Positions 8,601 through 14,327 of a DNA stretch of 19,193 nucleotides are shown one piece after another (the first letter of the stretch is position 1; the number at the start of each line of letters is the position of its first letter). This stretch comes from Quadrisphaera sp. (GTDB taxonomy: Bacteria > Actinomycetota > Actinomycetes > Actinomycetales > Quadrisphaeraceae). The notes below the pieces were generated by a model. The model was not told where the DNA came from and searched no databases. It saw nothing but the letters and a program-made list of their open reading frames with translations. The DNA is taken from the NCBI GenBank assembly GCA_029258695.1, contig JARIBR010000027.1:1-19193 (forward strand), in the 5' to 3' direction. The position numbers were made by a program, and so were the translations under genes.

Positions 8601-9116
8601 CCACGGCGGGGCGGGGGCGTCGCCGGCCGCGTGGCCGCGCAGCAGGTCGGCGATGAGGTGGTCCTGCTCCGGCCCGGAGAGCAGCCGTGGCTCGCTCGCT
8701 CCGGAGTCCACCGCGGCGCGGCGCAGCAACGACCAGGCGTAGGCCTGCGCGGTGCGGGCAGCGACCCCCGTCGAGGTCGACGGCAACCTCGCCGACAGGC
8801 GGTCGCGAAGCGACGCGGCGGCCGTGCGCGAGGGCGCGAGCACCAGCAGCGACGCCGGGTCGGCCCCGTCGCGCTCGACCCGGGCGGCCACCGCCTCGAC
8901 GAGGGCGGTGGTCTTCCCGGTCCCCGGAGCACCCAGGACCACCAGGGCACCCCCGGCGGCGCGGTGCTCGGCCACGCGCCGCTGCTGCGGGTCGAGGTCG
9001 GCCAGCTCGTGGACGCGAGCGTCATGCGCAGCCGCAGCTGGTGCCGCGCTGACGCTCCCGCTCGCGCCCGGGCCGCTCGCCGGGCGCACCAGCACCGGGG
9101 ACGACGTGGGGTTCAC
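5652..9116 (-). CDS. adnA: AdnA-like motor-nuclease subunit with iron-sulfur cysteines
   Basis: A protein of about 1154 residues, the probable AdnA partner of the next gene. Walker A is intact (GAPGTGKT, 62-69, Lys68) and so is motif VI (LLHVAMTRARR). Walker B reads VAVEDHHEST where the family has DEYQDT, and motif III reads GDPDATTSAFRGGD without the Gln of GDPxQSIYxFRG. The nuclease half has ETAATCALRWLL, GTLVHQVAQE, RGRLDRVE, VVDLKTG and HAQLGVYQALVE, so catalytic residues are kept. Cys1133, Cys1136 and Cys1142 (C-x2-C-x5-C) plus the earlier Cys of AATCALRW fit the four-cysteine iron staple of RecB-type nucleases. An acidic Asp/Gly/Pro-rich insert precedes the last segment. The GTG at 9116 is the first start clear of the upstream gap but has no good ribosome site; GTG codons at 9095 and 9089 are alternatives. 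Confidence 0.87.
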   Translation of the reverse strand: MNPTSSPVLVRPASGPGASGSVSAAPAAAAHDARVHELADLDPQQRRVAEHRAAGGALVVLGAPGTGKTTALVEAVAARVERDGADPASLLVLAPSRTAAASLRDRLSARLPSTSTGVAARTAQAYAWSLLRRAAVDSGASEPRLLSGPEQDHLIADLLRGHAAGDAPAPPWPPSVPPAARALRGFRAELRDLMMRAMERGVGPSALSRLGEQLQRPEWVAAATVLGEYRQVVALAHPGAHDPAAIVVDAARALAARPELLDAERRRLTLVAVEDHHESTAASAALLDLLVGGGTDLVVVGDPDATTSAFRGGDPSLLAGAAQRYAAPDGSPAPTVVLRTRWRAGAFLDVPVGALVERIGSSGPVAQRRPDPSPSAPPGTFETHVLRSTGAQGAFVASVLRAEHLEQGVPWSAMAVVVRSAGSSGALRRALASAGVPVAVPVAEVPLADEGAVRPLLSALRVCLAVEAPDEETTDEVVDLLGSWVVGADALAVRRLRQGLLAAERAAGGGRGSDALLVAGVLAPELLASAGARATGPARTLARVLAAGRSAAAQAGASAETVLWALWAATGVAETWRATALRGGLAGERADRDLDAVTALFDAASRYEDRLPGSPPARFLEHLRSQDVPSDTLAARRGGADAVDLVTAQGAVGREWQVVVVPGLVEGAWPDTRLRGTLLGAPDLADLLAGRGPVTADEHTGRARAARATRAGGAGTGVALAAAGRTTAEEAAAARRQVLDDERRLLHVAMTRARRRLVLTAVDDGEERPSSFLDVVAPREDPGQPRPTSEVPRASTLPALVAETRAVLSTPVGHVTASGSVVDEAAHAEAATALARLAEAGVPGADPAQWHGLAALSSDEPLVADGEPVVVSPSAVETAATCALRWLLGTRSGGREASVSQRVGTLVHQVAQEMPDGSVAGMTERLEKLWPGLGLGSTWVGQRELARARTMVAKLAAYVADAEAAGRTVAGLEVDVEARLGRALVRGRLDRVERSADGSLRVVDLKTGQRAPGRAEVARHAQLGVYQALVEAGAVDAAAQPPDAPSEPGDPPDGAPAEPGDGDGDGRDDDQAAPGRSAGAALVQLGTATKRYAEQSQAPLAADPEPGWAATLVEETAEAMAASVFTAVENDQCSSCPVATSCPVRSDLVAGEGS

Positions 9117-9229
9117 GACCGATGACGCTGCCACACGCCACCGACACCGCGGCCCCCCGCAGGCGAGGCGGCCCACGCCGGGGCGAGGCGGCGTCGGAGA
9201 TGGGCGCGACCGGAGGGGCGGGCTCCGAG

Positions 9230-9290
9230 GTCAGCCCGGGCAGGGCGGAGGTCAGCCCGGGCAGGGCGGGGTCAGCCCAGGTGGGGCGGA
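9230..9290. repeat. Three tandem 20-21 bp repeats upstream of adnA
   Basis: Copies start at 9230, 9251 and 9271. The first two share GTCAGCCCGGGCAGGGCGG exactly; the third reads GTCAGCCCAGGTGGGGCGG. A weaker fourth copy may begin at 9291 (CCAGCCCGGCC). The first two contain the 8-bp palindrome GCCCGGGC. They lie in the 155-base gap before adnA, and the third covers the stop codon (9272-9274) and last codons of the preceding minus-strand gene. They could be a binding site, a transcription-attenuating element or simple slippage. Confidence 0.8.
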
Positions 9291-9790
9291 CCAGCCCGGC
9301 CTGGTGGGCTCGTGACGAGCGGGAAGGCACGCGCCCCAGCCCCGTCGACCACCTCCTCGACGTACTGGAACTCCTCCGGTGTCATGGACGCAGGGTCGAG
9401 GAACTCCACGACGAGGTGGTCCGATGGCCAGGCGTACGGAGCCAGGCGAGAGGCCTCGCGGCGCGCTTCACCGGGGTCCGTGTAGCGCACGATGCGCACG
9501 CGGTCGGACTGCGCTGCCTGCACGCACCCCTCGCGCACCGGGCAGAACGTGGCGGTGACGTCACGCACCTCGTCCGGGGTGAGCGCCAGGTAGGCGGCGG
9601 GCTCGACGCCCGTCGTGAGGTCGACGCTGGCCCTCGGGTCGTTCAGGCGCGCCACCATGAGACCTGCGAGCACGAGGACGGCCACCCCGCCGGCGACGGC
9701 GACGGCGACGGCTGCGACCCGCGCGGTGCGCGCGAAGGACCAGGTCCGGTCCCCGTCGAGCCGCGACCCCGCGTCCACCGCCTCGGCCAT
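9272..9790 (-). CDS. Membrane-anchored protein of unknown function
   Basis: A 172-residue protein I do not recognise. An N-terminal cytoplasmic segment of about 22 residues with several Arg is followed by one hydrophobic helix (about 24-47, rich in Ala and Val, ending LVLAGLMVARL), so most of the protein should lie outside the membrane. The outer part has two close cysteines (Cys83 and Cys89, FCPVREGC) that could form a disulfide, then an alpha/beta-looking stretch (DRVRIVRYTDPGEARREASR, SDHLVVEFLDPASMTPEEFQYVEEVV). The tail is Pro/Gly-rich where it runs into the tandem repeats. The ATG at 9790 follows a weak ribosome site. Its 3' end is 155 bases before adnA on the same strand; co-transcription is possible. 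Confidence 0.75.
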   Translation of the reverse strand: MAEAVDAGSRLDGDRTWSFARTARVAAVAVAVAGGVAVLVLAGLMVARLNDPRASVDLTTGVEPAAYLALTPDEVRDVTATFCPVREGCVQAAQSDRVRIVRYTDPGEARREASRLAPYAWPSDHLVVEFLDPASMTPEEFQYVEEVVDGAGARAFPLVTSPPGRAGPPHLG

Positions 9791-9915
9791 GTGATCACTG
9801 TCCCATCCTCGGGGCCACCGGTCGAGCAGGTCGCGGGGACCCGGGTGCCTGGCGCCTCGGTGCGCACCTCGGGAGCAGCCGAGCCAGCCGGTCCTCCTAC
9901 CGGGTCACGGGTGCG

Positions 9916-11511
9916 TCACCCACCGGCCGGGAGCGGTGCGGAGGTGCCAGACGCCGTGGGCACCGGGCCTCGCGCCGGCGCGGTGGGGACCTCCGGAGCC
10001 GGGAGGCAGCCTGGGACCGCCGACGGGTCCCCGACCGGTTCGGTCGCTGACGGGTCCGTCCCGGACGGGTCGGTCGGCGAGACGGGGCCGTCGGGCGCGA
10101 GCGGGCTCGCGCCGTCCTCGGCGGGCCCGCACGGCGGCGGGCAGGCCTCGGCGGGCTCGTCCACCACTGACGTCGGCTCCCCGGTGGGCGGCACGGGCGG
10201 CGCCGTGGAGGGCCCCGTGGGCGGGGCGGTGCTCGTCTCGCCGGGCGAGGCCTGGTCGGGGCCGGCCGGGTCGCCCGACGTGGGGTCGCCCGTCGTGGGG
10301 TCGCCCGTCGGCGCGGGCTGCTCCGGCGGCGAGCACGGTGGAGGCGTCGGGGACGCAGGGGATGCCGGGTCCGGGGACGGGGAGCTCGGCTGCGGCGCCG
10401 CGGCCGGGTCCTCGATGCCGGGCGCGGGACCTGGCTCGGGCTCCGCCGCGGGCCCCGACGGCGTCGCGGGGCCGGTGGCCGGCTGGTCCGGGGCTGGGTC
10501 CGCGCCAGCGGCGGGCCCCTGGTCGGCCACCGGTCCGGGCCCACCCTCCGGCCCGGCGAGCACGGGCGGCTCCTCGACGGGGGAGGGCGGGTCCTCCCGG
10601 TCGACCCGGTCGACCGGGTCAACCGGGTCGGGCAGCGGCGCGGGGACCAGCGGCGCCGCCCTGCCGTCGCGGAAGCCGATGCCCCAGCGGATCACCTCGA
10701 GCCCGTAGCTGACCGAGCGGTTGTAGCGGAAGAGCGCGCTCGCCTGCCCGCCCTGCCCCGCGAGCGCACCGTCGGCGGCGCCGTGGCAGAGGTACCGGGC
10801 AGCAGCGAGGGCGGCGTCGTCGACGTCGTCGGCGTCCCGGCGCCCGTCACCGTCACCGTCCGCCCCCCACGAGGCCCACGTGCCGGGCATGAACTGCATC
10901 GGGCCGACGGCGCGGTCGTAGGCGGGGTCGCCGTCCATCGCGCCGGCATCGCTGTCGCGCACGACGGCGGTGCCGGCGAGGGTTCCGTCGAGCCGGGGGC
11001 CGCGGACGGGGCTCAACGTCACGCCGTCATCGCGCACGCGGCCACCGGCGGCGTGACCGGACTCCACCTGCCCCACCCCGGCGAGCAACCACCAGGGCAG
11101 ACCGCAGGCGGGCTGGTCCGTCGCCATGCGGTCCGCCGCGGCGACGTAGGCGGCCTCGACGCGCGACGGCAACGTCCCGGCCCGCAGCGTCGCGGGCGCC
11201 AGCACGCTCCCGGAGAGCGTGAGGCCCCCCTCGGGCGCACCGCCGGGACCCGAGTCGCCGAGTGAGGTCTCCCAGTCCCGAGCAGCGGCGTCGTCCGGCA
11301 TGGCGTCGACCGGCACGCGCAGCGCGAGCGTGGCCGACGCGGCGACGGCAGGGACCACCGGCTGGTCCTCGGCACCGGTCCCCGAGGGCTGGGTCGCTGC
11401 CATCACCGCGGCCACGAGCGCGGCGGACGTGATCACGCGTCCGCCGACGGCCGACGACCTCCGGGCCCGCGTGCGGGGGGCCCGGGCGTCGGGTGATGGC
11501 TGCGCTCCCAC
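9916..11511 (-). CDS. Lytic transglycosylase (SLT_2/MltB-like) with long Pro-rich tail
   Basis: A 531-residue exported murein lytic transglycosylase, cleaving the MurNAc-GlcNAc bond of peptidoglycan. Residues 1-25 are Arg-rich and 26-40 hydrophobic, giving a signal peptide or anchor. The catalytic domain spans about 115-285: VGQVESG with candidate catalytic Glu150, AVGPMQFMPGTW (201-212), the Asp-rich loop ADGDGDGRRDADDVDDA, which resembles a calcium-binding loop, and ALFRYNRSVSYG (259-270). From about 290 to the end, nearly half the protein, runs a low-complexity Pro/Thr/Gly/Asp tail with a few cysteines (PPPCSPP, ACPPPCGP), likely a wall-spanning or spacer segment. The GTG start at 11511 has GGAGG six bases upstream. 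Divergent from wrbA. Confidence 0.9.
   Translation of the reverse strand: MGAQPSPDARAPRTRARRSSAVGGRVITSAALVAAVMAATQPSGTGAEDQPVVPAVAASATLALRVPVDAMPDDAAARDWETSLGDSGPGGAPEGGLTLSGSVLAPATLRAGTLPSRVEAAYVAAADRMATDQPACGLPWWLLAGVGQVESGHAAGGRVRDDGVTLSPVRGPRLDGTLAGTAVVRDSDAGAMDGDPAYDRAVGPMQFMPGTWASWGADGDGDGRRDADDVDDAALAAARYLCHGAADGALAGQGGQASALFRYNRSVSYGLEVIRWGIGFRDGRAAPLVPAPLPDPVDPVDRVDREDPPSPVEEPPVLAGPEGGPGPVADQGPAAGADPAPDQPATGPATPSGPAAEPEPGPAPGIEDPAAAPQPSSPSPDPASPASPTPPPCSPPEQPAPTGDPTTGDPTSGDPAGPDQASPGETSTAPPTGPSTAPPVPPTGEPTSVVDEPAEACPPPCGPAEDGASPLAPDGPVSPTDPSGTDPSATEPVGDPSAVPGCLPAPEVPTAPARGPVPTASGTSAPLPAGG
10268..10312. repeat. Three 15-bp tandem repeats in the transglycosylase tail
   Basis: The unit GGGTCGCCCGACGTG begins at 10268, with near-identical copies at 10283 and 10298. 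On the coding strand they specify GDPTT/GDPTS-type residues, so they extend the spacer in frame. Confidence 0.85.
10603..10620. repeat. 18-bp perfect palindrome in a Val-Asp-Pro repeat
   Basis: GACCCGGTCGACCGGGTC equals its own reverse complement. It sits in codons for DPVDPVDRVD in the transglycosylase tail, where an imprecise GACCCGGTC/AACCGGGTC repeat runs from about 10596 to 10630. The repeat structure of the peptide explains most of it. Confidence 0.85.
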
Positions 11512-11712
11512 GGGAGACCTCCGGGTCGTGTGCTGGCGGCGCGAGCCGCGCGCGCTGCGGTGCGCGCACCCCGAGCATGCACCGTGCCGCGGGCGAGGGC
11601 CAGGAGAACGGGTGAGCCACCCACCCGCGCAGGAAATTTACCGTTCAACTATCTTGCTGTGCTCCCCGGAGTGCACCAGGCCTGGCGCGCTCCCGACCAC
11701 CCAGGAGGCTCC
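11512..11712. promoter_or_regulatory. Divergent promoter region of the transglycosylase and wrbA
   Basis: About 200 bases between divergent starts. The only AT-rich island in the window's intergenic DNA lies at 11631-11660. It contains a plausible -10 for wrbA, TATCTT at 11650-11655, about 58 bases before its ATG. Overlapping it is TTCAA-N5-TTG (11644-11656), an incomplete inverted repeat like some MarR/HxlR operators. Ribosome sites frame both ends: GGAGG before the transglycosylase GTG and AGGAGG at 11703-11708 before wrbA. The -10 and operator are proposals from pattern only. Confidence 0.45.
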
Positions 11713-12345
11713 ATGTCCGAGCAGACCCCGCAGCCCAAGATCGCCGTCATCCACTACAGCGCCACCGGCAACGTCCACGCCCTGGCCGAGGCCATCGTCC
11801 GCGGCGCCGAGGAGGTCGGGGCCGAGGTTCGCCTGCGCAAGGTCCACGAGCTCGCCCCGCAGGAGGCCGTCGAGTCGAACCAGGGCTGGTCGGACCACGC
11901 GGCCGCCACCATCGAGCTGCCCGAGGCCAGCCACGACGACCTCACGTGGGCCGACGCGGTGATCTTCGGCTCGCCCACGCGCTACGGGCTGGTCACCGCC
12001 CAGCTCAAGCAGTTCATCGACGGCACCGGCGGCCTGTGGTCCCAGGGCCTGCTCGCCGACAAGGTCTACTCGGGCTTCACCTCGGCCTCCACCTCGCACG
12101 GCGGGAACGAGTCGACCCTCACGGCGCTGGCGAACGTCTTCAGCCACTGGGGCGGCATCGTCGTGCCGCCGGGGTACACCGACGCGGTGAAGTTCGCGGA
12201 CGGCAACCCCTACGGCACCACGTACGTCTCCGGTGACGGCTCACGCCCGGACCAGAAGGCGCTGGACGCTGCGGCCTACCAGGGCAAGCGCGTGGCGACC
12301 ATCACCGCGCAGCTCGTCGCGGGCCGCGCCGCGCTCGCCGGCTGA
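11713..12345 (+). CDS. wrbA: WrbA-type NAD(P)H:quinone oxidoreductase
   Basis: A 210-residue flavodoxin-fold enzyme of the WrbA (type IV) family, which uses FMN to reduce quinones by two electrons and so avoids semiquinone radicals. The FMN phosphate loop is HYSATGN (14-20). The second FMN segment FGSPTRYGLVTAQLKQFIDGTGGLW (85-109) and the third, SGFTSASTSHGGNE (120-133), are characteristic of WrbA, as is HWGGIVVPPGYTD near 145-157. Length is typical of the family. AGGAGG ends four bases before the ATG, an excellent ribosome site. The gene stands alone on the plus strand, divergent from the transglycosylase and convergent with the alkyltransferase-like gene. The AT-rich promoter suggests its own regulation, probably redox or quinone responsive, which is an inference. 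Confidence 0.96.
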   Translation: MSEQTPQPKIAVIHYSATGNVHALAEAIVRGAEEVGAEVRLRKVHELAPQEAVESNQGWSDHAAATIELPEASHDDLTWADAVIFGSPTRYGLVTAQLKQFIDGTGGLWSQGLLADKVYSGFTSASTSHGGNESTLTALANVFSHWGGIVVPPGYTDAVKFADGNPYGTTYVSGDGSRPDQKALDAAAYQGKRVATITAQLVAGRAALAG

Positions 12346-12365
12346 CCACCGCACCACCGCACCGC

Positions 12366-12404
12366 CGCCGAGGGCGAGGGGCTCACCGCTCCTCGCCCTC
12401 GGCG
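12366..12404. terminator. 14-bp hairpin between wrbA and the alkyltransferase-like gene
   Basis: Left arm 12366-12379 (CGCCGAGGGCGAGG) pairs perfectly with 12391-12404; the loop is 11 bases. There is no T-run on either side, as is common for actinobacterial hairpins. The loop contains the stop codon (12383-12385) of the alkyltransferase-like gene, and the right arm encodes its last residues (AEGEER). It starts 21 bases after the wrbA stop, so it could end or shield both convergent transcripts. Confidence 0.65.
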
Positions 12405-12841
12405 TCCCAGCGGGCGCGGCGCAGGTCCACGGCGACCACCTCACCGTCGTCGTCCGTCACCGTGGGGGTCCCCTCGTCCGCCCAGTGCAGGCGCGCCCGG
12501 GCGAGGAGGCCGGCGACCAACGACCCGTCGGCGCGCACCACCCGCCACCACGGCAGCTCGAGGCCGTGCCGGGACATCGCCGCACCCACGGCCCGCGCGG
12601 CGCCCCATCCCGTCAGCTCGGCGACGTCCCCGTAGGTCAGGGCCCTGCCCGGCGGGATGGCGTCGACCAGCGGCGCCACGTCGTCGATGTAGCGGGTCGA
12701 GCGCGCGCCCGCCCCGGCGTGCCCAGCGCCGGCGTGCCCGGCACCAGCGTGCCCGGCGTCAGGGCGCCCGGCACGAGCGCCGAGGGCGTCGGCGTGCCCG
12801 CTGTCGTCGGGGTCGTCGCGCGGGCGCTCGGGCGCCGTCAC
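12383..12841 (-). CDS. Alkyltransferase-like (MGMT-fold) DNA-binding protein
   Basis: A 152-residue protein with the DNA-binding half of O6-alkylguanine-DNA alkyltransferase. YIDDVAPLVDAIPPGRALTYGDVAELTG leads into the recognition helix with Arg83 in AARAVGAAMSRH, the position of the arginine that flips the base out. The active-site Pro-Cys-His-Arg of true transferases is replaced by PWWRV (97-101), so it cannot accept an alkyl group. Such ATL proteins bind alkylated guanine and hand it to nucleotide excision repair. A similar gene (Rv3204) sits near adnAB in M. tuberculosis. The N-terminal 48 residues are low-complexity, with repeated Ala-Gly-His-Ala-Gly. The GTG at 12841 overlaps the idi stop in GTGA; translation is probably coupled because no ribosome site is visible. 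Confidence 0.88.
   Translation of the reverse strand: MTAPERPRDDPDDSGHADALGARAGRPDAGHAGAGHAGAGHAGAGARSTRYIDDVAPLVDAIPPGRALTYGDVAELTGWGAARAVGAAMSRHGLELPWWRVVRADGSLVAGLLARARLHWADEGTPTVTDDDGEVVAVDLRRARWDAEGEER
12706..12795. repeat. About six 15-bp tandem repeats in the alkyltransferase-like gene
   Basis: Copies start at 12706, 12721, 12736, 12751, 12766 and 12781 and drift around GCCCGGCACCAGCGT. On the coding strand the central copies give AGHAG units. The array lengthens the N-terminal spacer in 5-residue steps. Confidence 0.75.
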
Positions 12842-13389
12842 GCCGGGACGGGCAGCTGCTGCAGCTGGAGGACCGCCCAGGGGCTGAGCAGCCACGGCGT
12901 GGTCCGGGCCACCGCCTCCACGTCGGCCCAGGGCACCCAGCGCCACTCCTCGACCTCACCCGGCTCCGGCTGCGGCTCGCTGACGGCCACCGCGGTGAAC
13001 ACCGGGCAGAACTCGTTCTCCACCACCCCCGTGGCGTCGCGCGCGCGGTAGGCGAAGTCCGGGATCGCCGGCGTGACGTCGCGGACCTCCAGCCCCAGCT
13101 CCTGGCGGGCCCGACGGACCACCGCGTCCTCGAGCGCCTCGCCGGGGCCCGGGTGCCCGCAGACGCTGTTCGTCCACACCCCCGGCCACGTCCTCTTCGA
13201 CACCGCCCGGCGGGTCAGCAGCAGAGATCCCGCGCCGTCGGTGACGTAGCAGGAGAACGCGAGGTGCAGCGGGGTGCGGTCGGTGTGGACACCGGCCTTG
13301 GACGCCGTGCCCACCGGCCGGTGCTCCTCGTCGAGGAGCACCACCAGCTCCTCGCTGCTCGCGGACGGCCCCGGCGTCGTGGCGCTCAT
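12838..13389 (-). CDS. idi: Isopentenyl-diphosphate delta-isomerase, type I
   Basis: A 183-residue type I (Nudix-fold) IPP isomerase interconverting isopentenyl and dimethylallyl diphosphate for isoprenoid synthesis. The catalytic cysteine lies in WTNSVCGHPGPGE (Cys77), and the catalytic/metal glutamates in GVVENEFCPVF (Glu124 and Glu126). SCYVTD (46-51), TRRAVSKRTWPG and the closing TPWLLSPW are further family hallmarks. Size matches the E. coli enzyme. The ATG at 13389 overlaps the stop of the DUF3152 gene in ATGA, and its own TGA overlaps the next GTG, so it is the middle of a coupled train. Only one strong start fits, since sequence upstream of Met1 belongs to the other gene. No other isoprenoid gene is visible nearby. 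Confidence 0.96.
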   Translation of the reverse strand: MSATTPGPSASSEELVVLLDEEHRPVGTASKAGVHTDRTPLHLAFSCYVTDGAGSLLLTRRAVSKRTWPGVWTNSVCGHPGPGEALEDAVVRRARQELGLEVRDVTPAIPDFAYRARDATGVVENEFCPVFTAVAVSEPQPEPGEVEEWRWVPWADVEAVARTTPWLLSPWAVLQLQQLPVPA

Positions 13390-14327
13390 CCGGTGGAGGT
13401 TACGGGCTCGCCGGGGTAGGGCCAGGGCTGGGCAGCGCAAGCCCCCACACCCTTGGTCTGCTGCATCATCGTCGGCGCCGGCTCACCGGGGCCGGGGCAC
13501 GCGGCGTGCCCCTTGCCGATGTAGTGGCCCACCTCGTGGCTGACCAGGTACTGCCGGTAGCTCGTGCGGTCGCCCCCGTAGGCCGGCGCGCCGAGCGTCC
13601 AGCGGCGCAGCGTGAGGACGACGGCCTCACCGTTGCGGCACGAGAGCTCCCCGCGGGTGTCCAGGGGAGCGCAGCGCTCCGCGGAGGTCTGCGGGCTGGC
13701 CAGGGTGAGGACGGCGTCGGCCTCCGCGTCCGTGCGCACGAAGTCCCACCCCTCACGTCCCCACCCCCGGGGATCGCTCAGCGTCGCCATGACGAAGGCC
13801 GCGAACGCCTCGCCGTCGACGGGCAGGCCGTCCTCCACCTCGACCCGGAGGCGGACCAGCCGGCCGTTGCCCGTGCCCTGCGTGGAGCCCGCGACCACCG
13901 TCGTCGTGCCCGGACCGGTCTCGGGGACCACGTCGCTGGTCAGGCCCGCCGCCCGGTCGCCCAGGTCGAGCTGCGGCTCGGTGGACGACGGGCTGGGCGT
14001 CGACGGGCTGGGCGCCGAGGGAATGGGCGTCGACGGGGTGGGAGTCGACGGGCTGGGCGCCGACGTGCGCGGCGTCGGCTCGTCCGCAGGAGGGACGAGG
14101 ACGGGCGCCCCGGAGCCGTCGATCCGGGACGGGGAGGCGGCCGGCGGCGCGCCACCAGCGGCGGAGCACCCGGCGAGGAGCAGCCCGGTCACGAGCAGCG
14201 CGGCGCCTCGCAGGGTCGCGCACCGGGCGGGTGGAGGGGCGACCCCGCTGGGACGGGTCGTCGACCGGCGCCGACGCTCGCCCCCACCCGTTCCCGCAGG
14301 TGGGCGGCGCGCCACCGCGGACGTCAC
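13386..14327 (-). CDS. DUF3152 lipoprotein, predicted zinc metallopeptidase
   Basis: A 313-residue exported protein. After a 40-residue basic N-terminus comes a hydrophobic segment and the lipobox L-A-G-C with Cys54, so it should be a lipoprotein on the outer face of the membrane. Residues 84-117 form a Ser/Thr/Pro spacer (repeats of SPSTP type). The globular domain (about 125-313) matches actinobacterial DUF3152 proteins such as Rv3207c. It contains HEVGHYIGKGH at 264-274, a complete H-E-x-x-H-x-x-G-x-x-H zinc site (His264, His268, His274, Glu265) of metzincin-like peptidases, followed by a Met-containing turn (APTMMQQ). Cys219, 230, 277 and 297 could pair. No substrate is known. The GTG at 14327 overlaps the preceding stop in GTGA. 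Confidence 0.9.
   Translation of the reverse strand: MTSAVARRPPAGTGGGERRRRSTTRPSGVAPPPARCATLRGAALLVTGLLLAGCSAAGGAPPAASPSRIDGSGAPVLVPPADEPTPRTSAPSPSTPTPSTPIPSAPSPSTPSPSSTEPQLDLGDRAAGLTSDVVPETGPGTTTVVAGSTQGTGNGRLVRLRVEVEDGLPVDGEAFAAFVMATLSDPRGWGREGWDFVRTDAEADAVLTLASPQTSAERCAPLDTRGELSCRNGEAVVLTLRRWTLGAPAYGGDRTSYRQYLVSHEVGHYIGKGHAACPGPGEPAPTMMQQTKGVGACAAQPWPYPGEPVTSTG
13983..14072. repeat. 15-bp tandem repeats in the DUF3152 spacer
   Basis: Copies of the unit (C/A)GTCGACGGGCTGGG begin at 13983, 13998, 14013, 14028 and 14043, with a decayed one at 14058. They encode the SPSTP/SPSAP spacer between the lipid anchor and the catalytic domain. Confidence 0.85.

Noticed and set aside
6057..9125. A 1022-codon plus-strand frame opposite adnA
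   Set aside because: It is a mirror frame of a GC-rich gene, Arg/Gly/His-rich and without domains, while the minus strand has full helicase and nuclease motifs.
9791..9798. GTGATCAC palindrome before the membrane-protein ATG as an operator
   Set aside because: An 8-bp palindrome is expected by chance at this scale and there is no flanking symmetry.
10603..10620. The 18-bp palindrome as a regulatory operator
   Set aside because: It sits deep inside a coding repeat for Val-Asp-Pro, and the neighbouring imprecise copies show it arises from the repeat unit.
9122..10708. A 528-codon plus-strand frame opposite the membrane protein and transglycosylase genes
   Set aside because: It is Gly/Ser/Pro-rich antisense of the transglycosylase tail. 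The minus-strand frames carry a clear catalytic domain, ribosome site and signal segment.
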